NCBI GenBank assembly: GCA_015060965.1
Contig: SUXN01000027.1
Coordinates: 1 to 39,657, forward strand
From: Bacteroidales bacterium
GTDB taxonomy: Bacteria; Bacteroidota; Bacteroidia; Bacteroidales; Bacteroidaceae
Length of the DNA stretch: 39,657 nucleotides
Reading direction: 5' to 3'
In this document: one piece after another, positions 8,884 to 16,336 of the stretch
Layout: every line of letters begins with the position of its first letter
Position numbering within the stretch: the stretch's first letter is position 1
Made by a program: the position numbers and the translations under genes
Notes under the pieces: model-generated
Seen by the model: the letters and a program-made list of their open reading frames with translations, nothing else
What the model was told of the DNA's origin: nothing
Database searches by the model: none

Positions 8884-10220
8884 AGACAGAACTCACAGAT
8901 ATTCAGCGTCAGGCGCTGGGCAGGCTTGACATAGAAAAACTAAATGCTATGCAGCTTACGGCCCTTGAGCAGTGCCGTAGGAGCGACAGTATGGTGCTTC
9001 TCTCACCCACGGGAACAGGAAAGACATTGGCCTTCCTGCTGCCGTTGCTTGAGCGTCTCGACCCCTCGTGCAACAAGGTGCAGGCTGTTATAGTGTTGCC
9101 GTCGCGCGAGCTTGCCCGTCAGGTGTCCGAGGTGTGGCGCGCCATGGCAACACCGTTCCAGATGACTGCCCTCTATGGCGGACGTCCGCTGGAGCAAGAG
9201 GTTGCTTCACTTGGCGGTGCATCGACGTCGGTGATTGTAGGTACTCCCGGGCGTTTGCTCGACCATTTGAACCGTGGCTCTTTTGCTGTTGACAAATGCT
9301 CGTTGCTTGTAATCGATGAGTTCGACAAATGTCTTGAGATGGGGTTCCAGGATGAGATGTCAAAACTCATCGACAAGCTCCCTGCTGCAAAATCGCGTTT
9401 CCTTCTGTCGGCAACAGATGCCGATGAGATTCCGCAGTTTGCCGGCGCTGCCGAGGTGGACAAGCTCGATTTCCGCAAGGGTAGTGGGCAACCGGCTGTG
9501 CGTACCTCATTCTATACAATAACAACAACCCCCGACAAGCGTCTTGAGAAACTTTTCTCGTTACTATGTTCGTTCGGTGGCGAGCCGGCCATCGTGTTCT
9601 GTAATTTCCGCGAGACGGTGGACGAGGTGTACAAATACCTTACGAAGGCCTCGCTCCATTGCGTTGCATATAACGGTGCCATGGAGCAGAAGCAGCGCGA
9701 GCTTGCCCTTTACCGTTTCACCAGCGGATGTTCTAATATATTGGTGAGCACCGACCTTGCCGCGCGTGGCCTTGACATAAAGGATGTGAAGCACGTGGTG
9801 CATTATCAGCGTGCCCTCTCGGCCGATATATTCACCCACCGCAACGGCCGTACAGCCCGTTGGGAGGCCGACGGCTCGGTATATATGATTGCGTTCGAGA
9901 ATAAGGAGCTGCCCGATTTTGTCCCGTCGGATCTTGAGGAGTATACATTACCCAAACGCAATACCTTACCGCCGTCACCCGAGTGGACCGTGCTGTATGT
10001 GGGCAAGGGCAAACGCGATAAGTTGAGCCGTGGCGACCTTGCCGGTTTCTTTATCAAGAAAGGAGGGCTCAAACCCGACGAGGTGGGCACAATCCTTGTG
10101 TTCCAGGATTATTCGTATGTTGCAGTAAAGCTCAACCGTATGCGCGGGGTCTTGAAAAAGGTCGAAGGGGAGAAAATCAAAGGTGTAAAGACTATTATAA
10201 TGCCTGCCAGAGGACGGTAA
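8880..10220 (+). CDS. dbpA: DbpA-type DEAD-box RNA helicase
   Basis: ATP-dependent RNA helicase, likely acting in 50S ribosome assembly if it is a true DbpA. The start at 8880 gives 446 residues and an ATGA overlap with the sulfatase stop; an ATG at 8874 would add two residues. Helicase motifs are in order: SPTGTGKT (42-49), PSRELARQ, GTPGR, VIDEFD (DEFD in place of DEAD, 146-149), SAT (177-179), IVFCNFRE, STDLAARGLDI and HRNGRTAR. The last 75 residues or so form a small RNA-binding domain (LYVGKGKRDKLSRGDLAGFF and onward) like the DbpA domain that recognises 23S rRNA helix 92. Overlap with a secreted sulfatase is an odd partnership. Confidence 0.88.
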   Translation: MKTELTDIQRQALGRLDIEKLNAMQLTALEQCRRSDSMVLLSPTGTGKTLAFLLPLLERLDPSCNKVQAVIVLPSRELARQVSEVWRAMATPFQMTALYGGRPLEQEVASLGGASTSVIVGTPGRLLDHLNRGSFAVDKCSLLVIDEFDKCLEMGFQDEMSKLIDKLPAAKSRFLLSATDADEIPQFAGAAEVDKLDFRKGSGQPAVRTSFYTITTTPDKRLEKLFSLLCSFGGEPAIVFCNFRETVDEVYKYLTKASLHCVAYNGAMEQKQRELALYRFTSGCSNILVSTDLAARGLDIKDVKHVVHYQRALSADIFTHRNGRTARWEADGSVYMIAFENKELPDFVPSDLEEYTLPKRNTLPPSPEWTVLYVGKGKRDKLSRGDLAGFFIKKGGLKPDEVGTILVFQDYSYVAVKLNRMRGVLKKVEGEKIKGVKTIIMPARGR

Positions 10221-10254
10221 ATCAACTGCTGCAGTGCGTGGTTAAGTGAGTTGA

Positions 10255-10788
10255 TCATTTCCAGCTGTCTTTAAACCAATCTCTTCCGTACATTTCCATG
10301 TATTTAAATTCTTCTGTCATATCACGCAGTGCACTAAATCTGGAATCTTTTTGCATTTGGAATTTTGCATCATTTCTTCCTCTTTTTATCAAATGCTTGT
10401 AAGTGCAGAAAATTACTCCTTTCTCATCATCGCTTGCCATAAAAAGAGAAACCTCGTGCACAAGCTTCCCGTCTTTCCAGAAATGTATTCCCTCTTCTTC
10501 ATATTTTTTCTCCCTTACATTCCAATATTGGTTGTTCATATATTCTTTTACGTCATCTTCCTCTCTGCTGTAACTGTGGTAATCTAAATATACCATAGTA
10601 TCCCATTCGAATGGCATAATCTCAGCAAAGTCGACGATGCACATTGTTGTGTCCTTTCCTTCTGCTTTCCATTTTTCCCAATGCGCAGCCACTAATTTGT
10701 CAAGTTTCTCCTTGTTACTCTCGAATAAACTCTCGCAACTGCACAGCAATAGTGTGCACGCAAGCAAAAACATTAATTTTGTTTTCAT
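10255..10788 (-). CDS. Tandem paralogous lipoprotein, copy 1 (possible immunity protein)
   Basis: I do not recognise this family. It is a 177-residue protein with a lipoprotein signal (LLLCSC, Cys18 as the likely lipidated residue) and so is probably anchored facing the periplasm. The mature part is rich in charged and aromatic residues, with conserved blocks VDFAEIMPFEWDTM (52-65), YMNNQYWNVREKKYEEEG (83-100) and FWKDGKLVHEVSLFMA. It is the last of three adjacent near-identical copies. Its start overlaps the stop of copy 2 by ATGA (10785-10788). It differs from the others at KDSRFSAL (others MFDSFSAL) and YGRDWFKDSWK at the end. The position behind a possible effector suggests immunity, but this is inference only. 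Confidence 0.75.
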   Translation of the reverse strand: MKTKLMFLLACTLLLCSCESLFESNKEKLDKLVAAHWEKWKAEGKDTTMCIVDFAEIMPFEWDTMVYLDYHSYSREEDDVKEYMNNQYWNVREKKYEEEGIHFWKDGKLVHEVSLFMASDDEKGVIFCTYKHLIKRGRNDAKFQMQKDSRFSALRDMTEEFKYMEMYGRDWFKDSWK

Positions 10789-11324
10789 TCCTCATTATTG
10801 TTTTTAAACCATTTTATTCCGTACATACCAAAATATTTAAATTCCTCTGTCATGTCACGCAAGGCACTAAAGCTATCAAACATTTGCATTTGGAATTTTG
10901 CATCATTTCTTCCTCTCTTTATCAAATACTTGTAAGTGCAGAAAATTACTCCTTTCTCATCATCGGTTGCCATAAAAAGAGAAACCTCGTGCACAAGCTT
11001 CCCGTCTTTCCAGAAATGTATTCCCTCTTCTTCATATTTTTTCTCCCTTACATTCCAATATTGGTTGTTCATATATTCTTTTACTTCATCTTTCTTTTTA
11101 CTATATCTGTTGTATTTTACATACACCATAGTATCCCATTCAAATGGCATAATCTCAGCAAAGTCGACGATGCACATTGTTGTGTCCTTTCCTTCTGCTT
11201 TCCATTCTTCCCAGTGCGCAGCCACTAATTTGTCAAGTTTATCCTTGTTGCTCTCGAATAAACTCTCGCAACTGCACAGCAATAGTGTGCACGTAAGCAA
11301 AAACATTAATTTTGTTTTGATCAT
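10785..11324 (-). CDS. Tandem paralogous lipoprotein, copy 2 (possible immunity protein)
   Basis: Second copy of the unrecognised lipoprotein. The ATG at 11324 (MIKTKLMFLL, 179 residues) overlaps the copy 3 stop as ATGA and is preferred to a TTG two codons upstream. It has the same LLLCSC lipobox and the same central blocks as copies 1 and 3. It is the most divergent in two places. One is residues about 67-80, where YVKYNRYSKKKDEV replaces YLDYHSYSREEDDV; the other is the C-terminus, YFGMYGIKWFKNNNEE. Such local change in an otherwise near-identical protein would fit a changing partner-binding surface. Function unknown. Confidence 0.75.
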   Translation of the reverse strand: MIKTKLMFLLTCTLLLCSCESLFESNKDKLDKLVAAHWEEWKAEGKDTTMCIVDFAEIMPFEWDTMVYVKYNRYSKKKDEVKEYMNNQYWNVREKKYEEEGIHFWKDGKLVHEVSLFMATDDEKGVIFCTYKYLIKRGRNDAKFQMQMFDSFSALRDMTEEFKYFGMYGIKWFKNNNEE

Positions 11325-11854
11325 TTCCAACTGTCTTTAAACCAATCTATTCCGTACATTTCCATATATCTAAATTCTTCTGTCATATCACGCAAGGCAC
11401 TAAAGCTATCAAACATTTGCATTTGGAATTTTGCATCATTCCTTCCTCTTTTTATCAAATGCTTGTAAGTGCAGAAAATAACCCCTTTCTCATCATCGCT
11501 TGCCATAAAAAGAGAAACCTCGTGCACAAGCTTTCCGTCTTTCCAGAAATGTATTCCCTCTTCTTCATATTTTTTCTCCCTTACATTCCAATATTGGTTG
11601 TTCATATATTCTTTTACGTCATCTTCCTCTCTGCTGTAACTGTGGTAATCTAAATATACCATAGTATCCCATTCGAATGGCATAATCTCAGCAAAGTCGA
11701 CGATGCACATTGTTGTGTCCTTTCCTTCTGCTTTCCATTTTTCCCAGTGCGCAGCCACCAACTTGTCAAGTTTATCCTTGTTACTCTCGAATAAACTCTC
11801 GCAACTGCACAGCAATAGTGTGCACGTAAGCAAAAACATTAATTTTGTTCTCAT
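11321..11854 (-). CDS. Tandem paralogous lipoprotein, copy 3 (possible immunity protein)
   Basis: Third copy, 177 residues, directly behind the 437-residue protein, whose stop it overlaps by ATGA (11851-11854). It has the lipobox LLLCSC and is closest to copy 1 in the middle (YLDYHSYSREEDDV) but like copy 2 at MFDSFSAL, which makes the set mosaic. The hallmark block VDFAEIMPFEWDTM is unchanged. Translational coupling to the gene before it indicates matched production of the two proteins. No catalytic motif is visible. A role as a periplasmic immunity lipoprotein is a hypothesis from layout, not from homology. Confidence 0.75.
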   Translation of the reverse strand: MRTKLMFLLTCTLLLCSCESLFESNKDKLDKLVAAHWEKWKAEGKDTTMCIVDFAEIMPFEWDTMVYLDYHSYSREEDDVKEYMNNQYWNVREKKYEEEGIHFWKDGKLVHEVSLFMASDDEKGVIFCTYKHLIKRGRNDAKFQMQMFDSFSALRDMTEEFRYMEMYGIDWFKDSWK

Positions 11855-13164
11855 TCTCTTCCGTTATTATCTAATTTCAAAATAGTGTTATATACATCCA
11901 TGTAGATTTGGTCACTCATTTTTTTCTTTTTTATGTAATATACCCCGTCGTCTCCAATTTCGTATGTGTATAGGCCGTTTTTCCAGAATTCATCCAATAC
12001 AAGAAGAGCAATCTCTTTTATGCTTGATTTTTTGTTGTTGTGGCCTAACTTCCTCCCAATCCTGTTGTTGAGCAGGTCGGTTACCATATCTGCTTCACTC
12101 TCGGTGTAGAAAATTCTTTGGCTTGTGTCGGCATAAGGCCGTGTCTCATGAGCCATTGCTGCATCGTAGGCAACCTGTGGGTTGTATTGTGACGCAAGCG
12201 TCGCCTGCCAGATTGTGTGCCGCAATGTGTTCCTGATATTTTTAAACCTATTCCGATTATTGTATTCACTATCTTTGTTTTCAAAATGCTTGTCGTATTT
12301 GCTTGCAAATCTGTCTGCAACACTTGCAAGGTTGTCACCATCGCTTACTCCCAGGCCGTTGTCTATTGCCGCGATTAAGTGGGTTATGCTTTTGGTAGGA
12401 AACGCAGCTTCTCTCAGTTCCTTGATATCCATAAAATTTTCGTAGGCATTTGTTATCTCTCTGGCTATTGGCCATTTTTTCATTGAACTCAATGTCTCAC
12501 GTTTTTCCTTGTTCCTCTTCTCGTTTTCATTTTCCCATTCATCGATATTTTTCATTTCCATATAATTCAAGACGGAACCGATGGGCCCTTCGAATTCTAT
12601 GTCCGTTCCCCAAGGTGTCTCCCCTGCTTTTACCGGGCGGTGCGGAGCATAACCTCCTGTCGCAAATGATAATACGTCGTAAAGGTCTGAAGAATTGTCC
12701 TTATTCTCTTTCCTTTTGTTCTCGTTGCTCCTGTATAAGGCGTTGGCCTTAGCATGGGTCTCAATCTCGGCTTTTAGCTTGTCATCAATAAACGGTACCT
12801 GCAGCCGGTTGTTCAGGTTCTTCTGTGGCGTTGAAAGTATATTGTCTACAATCTGACTGCCAACCTGTGTGTAATTTATCTGCCGGTTGGCATTGTTGAC
12901 TGTTACTCCATTGCCTGATGGAACATTGCCTTCAAAATTGGTGGTTTTTTCCCTTTGCCCTGTCTCCTGCGACATGCCTTGCTGCAAGTATCTGTTGTTG
13001 GCGGTGCTGTCTTTTCTTAGGACATATATAGTCGTGTCCTTTTTGCCTCCAGCACGTTCCGGTAGCAATGCATGTATTGCCTGACGTCTCTGTTTCTCTC
13101 TTTCAATTTCTTGAGGATCATCCGATATGAAGAATTCCTCACAGTTTTCAAATATCCCGTTCAT
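11851..13164 (-). CDS. Uncharacterised protein with RHxxW...HE...NNxxG domain (possible toxin/effector)
   Basis: A 437-residue protein with no signal peptide and no membrane segment. Residues 1-165 are polar and low in complexity, rich in Asn, Gln, Lys and Glu, and look linker-like. A charged helical stretch follows (205-250). The C-terminal third holds a conserved-looking core: NTLRHTIWQATLA (312-324, with Arg315, His316, Trp319), AHE (338-340), then EADMVTDLLNNRIGRKLG (357-374). I associate this RHxxW / HE / D..NNxxG pattern with DUF6973-type domains, though that is from memory. It is first in an operon with three lipoproteins, each joined by ATGA. AT content is higher than in the flanking dbpA and serC. 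It could be an interbacterial effector, but other roles are open. Confidence 0.7.
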   Translation of the reverse strand: MNGIFENCEEFFISDDPQEIEREKQRRQAIHALLPERAGGKKDTTIYVLRKDSTANNRYLQQGMSQETGQREKTTNFEGNVPSGNGVTVNNANRQINYTQVGSQIVDNILSTPQKNLNNRLQVPFIDDKLKAEIETHAKANALYRSNENKRKENKDNSSDLYDVLSFATGGYAPHRPVKAGETPWGTDIEFEGPIGSVLNYMEMKNIDEWENENEKRNKEKRETLSSMKKWPIAREITNAYENFMDIKELREAAFPTKSITHLIAAIDNGLGVSDGDNLASVADRFASKYDKHFENKDSEYNNRNRFKNIRNTLRHTIWQATLASQYNPQVAYDAAMAHETRPYADTSQRIFYTESEADMVTDLLNNRIGRKLGHNNKKSSIKEIALLVLDEFWKNGLYTYEIGDDGVYYIKKKKMSDQIYMDVYNTILKLDNNGRE

Positions 13165-13342
13165 GACTTTTTTGCCCCAAAGCTACACCTGTTCCGGAAT
13201 GTTCAGGTTGCTGAAATGACAATTTTATGTTATTGCAAGTCCTTTCTGCTAAAATAACAGATTTTGTTCCCTTTGTCAAGAGAAAAAAAGTTAAAATCCT
13301 GTTAATCATGTTAAAGGAACTTCTGTACAACAATTTTGTCTG

Positions 13343-13377
13343 TTTGTTGCACTATTCCTCTTGTTTTCTTAACTTCG
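13343..13377 (+). promoter_or_regulatory. Possible serC promoter
   Basis: TAACTTCG (13370-13377) is one base from TAnnTTTG. TTTG at 13343-13346 lies 23 bases upstream, or TTGC at 13347-13350 lies 19 upstream. The leader would be about 20 bases. On the other strand an exact TAGCTTTG (13178-13185) points at the 437-residue gene, but it would leave a leader of only about 6 bases, so I did not call it as that gene's promoter. Confidence 0.4.
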
Positions 13378-13403
13378 CACATTGAAAAAGAAACCGACTG
13401 TAA

Positions 13404-14477
13404 ATGAAAAAATACAACTTCAATGCAGGGCCGTCGATGTTGCCGCGTGAGGTGGTGGAGCAGACCGCAGCAGCAGTGCTCGACTACAATGGCATGGGGC
13501 TGTCGCTCATGGAACTGAGCCACCGCTCGGCGGAGTTCAAGCCAATCCTTGACGAGGCGCGTGCGCTGCTAAAGGAACTGCTCGATGTGCCGCAGGGCTA
13601 CGAGGTGCTGTTCCTGGGTGGTGGTGCGAGTATGCACTTCTGTATGGTGCCGTTCAACCTGTTGGCCCGCAAGGCTGCATACCTCAACACTGGTACCTGG
13701 GCAAGCAAGGCAATAAAGGAGGCGCGTCTTTTCGGCGAGGTAGTGGAGGTCGCTTCGTCGGCCGACAAAACTTTCAGTTATATCCCGAAGGAATTTACTG
13801 TCCCTGCCGATGCCGATTACCTGCATGTGACATCAAACAATACAATCTATGGAACCCAGCTGCGCCGCGACATTGATTCGCCGGTGCCTCTTGTGGCCGA
13901 TATGTCGTCCGATATCCTGTCGCGTCCTGTGGATGTGTCAAAATACAGCTGCATCTATGGCGGCGCACAGAAGAACCTCGCGCAGTCGGGGCTCTCGTTT
14001 GTGATTGTCAGGGAGAGTGCGCTGGGCAAGGTGGAGCGTGCAATACCTTCAATCCTCGACTACCGCGTGCACATTGCCAATGGCTCGATGTTCAATACTC
14101 CTCCCACGTTGCCCATCTACACTGCGCTCTGCAACCTGCGTTGGGTAAAGGAGCAGGGTGGCGTAGCGGAAATGGAGCGCCGTGCTGCGGAGCGTGCTGC
14201 GGTGCTTTACGATGAGATTGAACGCAACAGTCTATTTTGCGGTACCGTGGCCGATGAGGACCGCTCGTTCATGAATATTGATTTTGTGATGGCACCGGGC
14301 TATATGGCTCTTGAGGAGCAATTTGCGGCATTTGCTGCGGAGCGTGGGGCTGTGGCTATAAAGGGACACCGCTCGGTAGGCGGCTTCCGTGCGTCGTGCT
14401 ACAACGCGATGCCGCTTGAGGGTGTGCGTCTGCTTGCTGCCTGTATGAAGGATTTTGAAAAGAAGATAAAAGGATAA
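13404..14477 (+). CDS. serC: Phosphoserine aminotransferase
   Basis: PLP enzyme that converts 3-phosphohydroxypyruvate and glutamate to phosphoserine and 2-oxoglutarate in serine synthesis, and takes part in pyridoxine synthesis. The 357-residue length is typical. Visible features are the N-terminal [10 protein letters not shown] (5-14), the phosphate-binding GGGAS (72-76), Trp99 in NTGTWA, the Asp of [12 protein letters not shown] and the Schiff-base Lys190 in [12 protein letters not shown]. The C-terminal [11 protein letters not shown] is also family-like. It is followed after two bases by the YigZ gene, so the two are cotranscribed. The usual neighbour serA is not here. Confidence 0.96.
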   Translation: MKKYNFNAGPSMLPREVVEQTAAAVLDYNGMGLSLMELSHRSAEFKPILDEARALLKELLDVPQGYEVLFLGGGASMHFCMVPFNLLARKAAYLNTGTWASKAIKEARLFGEVVEVASSADKTFSYIPKEFTVPADADYLHVTSNNTIYGTQLRRDIDSPVPLVADMSSDILSRPVDVSKYSCIYGGAQKNLAQSGLSFVIVRESALGKVERAIPSILDYRVHIANGSMFNTPPTLPIYTALCNLRWVKEQGGVAEMERRAAERAAVLYDEIERNSLFCGTVADEDRSFMNIDFVMAPGYMALEEQFAAFAAERGAVAIKGHRSVGGFRASCYNAMPLEGVRLLAACMKDFEKKIKG

Positions 14478-14479
14478 CA

Positions 14480-15121
14480 ATGCTTGAAGAGGATATATAC
14501 AAGACCATAGAACAGCAGGGTGAGGCCATCTATACCGAGAAACGCAGCAAGTTCCTTGCTTTTGCCATTCCTGTAACCACCATTGAACAGGTGAAGGAGC
14601 ATCTCGAGGTATACCAGAAGAAGTACTACGATGCGCGTCATGTGTGCTATGCCTACCGTCTGGGTGAGCGTGGCGAGCAGGAGCGTGCCAATGACAACGG
14701 AGAGCCGTCGGGTACAGCCGGCAAGCCTATCTTAGGGCAGATACACAGCAAGGAACTCACCAATGTGCTTGTGATTGTGGTGCGTTATTTCGGTGGTGTC
14801 AAGCTGGGCACGAGTGGGCTTATAGTTGCCTACCGTGCAGCTGCGGCCGAGGCTCTCGAGGCTGTGGAGCACGTGGAAAAGACTATCAATGGCGAGATTA
14901 TCCTCAAGTTCTCTTATCCGCTCCTGAACGAGGTGCTGCGCATTGTAAAAGAAGAGGAACCTAAGGTTGTTGAACAGGTGTTCGACAATGATTGTCTTGT
15001 GCGCTTGTCAATGCGTCTCTCGCGTCTGCCACGCCTGGTGGAACGTTACGAAAAACTTGTCATCGCAAGTAAGAATGACCTCAAGATAGAGAAACTGTTT
15101 AAATTTCTTTCAAAAAAATGA
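14480..15121 (+). CDS. yigZ: IMPACT/YigZ family protein
   Basis: Small cytoplasmic protein of 213 residues from the YigZ/IMPACT family, whose bacterial role is poorly defined (translation-linked regulation has been proposed). The N-terminal UPF0029 domain (about 1-125) has the signature NDNGEPSGTAGKPILGQI (71-88) and the block VVRYFGGVKLGTSGL (100-114). A C-terminal DUF1949-like domain follows (about 135-200). The start lies two bases past the serC stop. The last codons (KLFKFLSKK) fall in a 15-base motif GAAACTGTTTAAATT that recurs elsewhere in the window, so the extreme C-terminus may have been shaped by a repeat. Confidence 0.92.
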   Translation: MLEEDIYKTIEQQGEAIYTEKRSKFLAFAIPVTTIEQVKEHLEVYQKKYYDARHVCYAYRLGERGEQERANDNGEPSGTAGKPILGQIHSKELTNVLVIVVRYFGGVKLGTSGLIVAYRAAAAEALEAVEHVEKTINGEIILKFSYPLLNEVLRIVKEEEPKVVEQVFDNDCLVRLSMRLSRLPRLVERYEKLVIASKNDLKIEKLFKFLSKK

Positions 15122-15299
15122 TTACATAGCCTGCGAGTTGTACTTGTCTTTTTATGCTCTTTTTTGTCTGTTTTTCCCTTTTTCGCAGTTACATAGCCCG
15201 CTATGCTCCTTTGAAAAATGAAAAAACATCCTAAAAAAGACCTATAAAAATTTCAAGGACATAAATTTAAACAGTTCCTGAATACCCCGAATAGTCGCG

Positions 15300-16052
15300 A
15301 TGAAAAACAGCCTGCAATTTTCAGATCTTCTCTCTGCCGTGACCGTTGACTGCAAGGACAACGGCAAGGAGTTTGTCGTGACCGATAGGATTGGGGCAAT
15401 AGAGCATCTGCTGCAAGGGACGGAGTATCGTCTTGTTGCACATGAGCCGCTTGCTTTGTTGTTCGCCAAACGTGTGCCACTGGAGAATGAAAAGGTGGTG
15501 CTTGTCTCTTCGCACATCGATTGCGTGTACAGCAGCTGTTTCTGTAGCGATAATGGCGAATGTTTTAAGGGTACTTTCGACAACAGCTTCGGCAATGCTG
15601 CCGTGTTGTGGTGTATGCTCAATGATATGCTGCCCGCAAATGTGGTGGTGGCGTTCACCGGTGACGAGGAAAAGGATTCCCACGGTGTATATCAGGTGCT
15701 TGAGTCGCTCAAAAAGTACGGTTGCGGGCTCTCTTGTGCCATTGTGCAGGATGTCACCAATGTGGGGTGGGAGAGCGGTGCGCTCTTTACCATTGAGAAT
15801 GATTGCGGAATAGACCTCATTACAGCCTACAATATGGTGTCGTTGCTCGAACCATATAACGGAAGATTCGCTTTCAGGCATTTTGCCGAGCCCGACGAGT
15901 CGTGGGGCTATGCCGAGTGCGGCGTCCCCTGTTTCACTCTCTGCGCGCCCGTCGGTGGCAATCTTCATGGCGATGACGGTGTGCTCCTGCGCAAGGAGTC
16001 GGCCGCGGAGTATTGTAAGGTGCTGGCTCTTCTGGCTGGTTTCCTTGCCTGA
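15300..16052 (+). CDS. Zinc metallopeptidase-like protein (MH clan, M20/M28/M42-like)
   Basis: A 250-residue cytoplasmic protein with the spaced metal ligands of co-catalytic aminopeptidases: His72-x-Asp74 (SSHIDC), Asp94 (GTFDNSFGNA), the Glu pair 123-124 (TGDEEKDSHG), Asp151 (VQDVTN) and a late His223 (NLHGDDG). It is shorter than full M20 or M42 enzymes and lacks a recognisable dimerisation lid, so it resembles a minimal M28-type catalytic domain. It is likely to cleave amino acids or deacylate a small substrate, but the exact substrate is unknown. It is separated from yigZ by 178 bases and followed by a dispersed repeat. Confidence 0.65.
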   Translation: MKNSLQFSDLLSAVTVDCKDNGKEFVVTDRIGAIEHLLQGTEYRLVAHEPLALLFAKRVPLENEKVVLVSSHIDCVYSSCFCSDNGECFKGTFDNSFGNAAVLWCMLNDMLPANVVVAFTGDEEKDSHGVYQVLESLKKYGCGLSCAIVQDVTNVGWESGALFTIENDCGIDLITAYNMVSLLEPYNGRFAFRHFAEPDESWGYAECGVPCFTLCAPVGGNLHGDDGVLLRKESAAEYCKVLALLAGFLA

Positions 16053-16072
16053 TGGCTGTCATTTTAGCGCAG

Positions 16073-16166
16073 AAGAGATTCTACCCTGTGGTCAGGATGA
16101 CAAAAGCGCAAGATGATAATCATTGTTTTGTCATGCAGGAGCGCCGCGAACCAACGGTCGACGCCG
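16073..16166. repeat. Dispersed intergenic repeat, copy C
   Basis: This shares CGAACCAACGGTCGACG (16147-16163) exactly, in inverse orientation, with 27764-27780. It also carries CAGGATGACAAAA (16093-16105), and a second TTGTCATGCAGG, like the GTCAT/ATGAC ends of copies A and B. It lies in the gap after the peptidase gene, which holds no gene. Confidence 0.55.
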
Positions 16167-16232
16167 GTGAATGTCGGTAAGCTTCTAATTCCCAACTTTT
16201 TATATAAATTATTTAAATATGTGAAATGACAA

Positions 16233-16264
16233 TTTGGTCGTTTCGTTTTTTTTTTTTTTCTTTG
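16233..16264 (+). promoter_or_regulatory. Promoter of the first fucosidase operon, with a 14-T tract in the spacer
   Basis: TTTG (16233-16236) and TTTCTTTG (16257-16264, one mismatch to TAnnTTTG) are exactly 20 bases apart. Most of that spacer is an unbroken run of 14 T (16246-16259). The leader to the ATG at 16337 would be about 66 bases. Slippage in the T run would change promoter spacing. Confidence 0.5.
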
Positions 16265-16336
16265 TGGAATGTGGGGCGGTGTGCCTTGTACAGCCCTTTC
16301 GGTGTGTAATCTTATTTATTAACTAACTATATTTTT

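Larger units (their letters stand above)
10255..11854 (-). repeat. Three direct tandem repeats of about 535 bp (lipoprotein array)
   Basis: The three gene copies repeat at a period of about 530-536 bp at the DNA level. A central stretch of well over 100 bp (for example 10978-11080 against 11514-11616) is virtually identical among copies, while differences cluster at the ends and at one internal spot. Junctions are the same ATGA overlap each time, so the array can expand or contract by unequal crossing-over without breaking the reading frames. Confidence 0.9.

Noticed and set aside
10221-10255. ATCAACT...AGTTGAT inverted repeat between the convergent helicase and lipoprotein genes
   Set aside because: The 7-bp stem has a 21-base loop and no T run, and it overlaps the lipoprotein stop; too weak to call a terminator.
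10351-11885. Plus-strand open frames repeated across the lipoprotein array
   Set aside because: They are mirror frames of the minus-strand genes, with compositions typical of reverse-strand artefacts (Phe/Ile/Ser-rich).
13178-13185. Exact TAGCTTTG on the minus strand before the 437-residue gene
   Set aside because: It would leave a leader of only about six bases and has no good -33 element, so I did not call it a promoter.
13212-16235. Shared 14-mer TGAAATGACAATTT at 13212-13225 and 16222-16235
   Set aside because: A few 14-mer pairs are expected by chance in a window of this size, and the surroundings do not match further.
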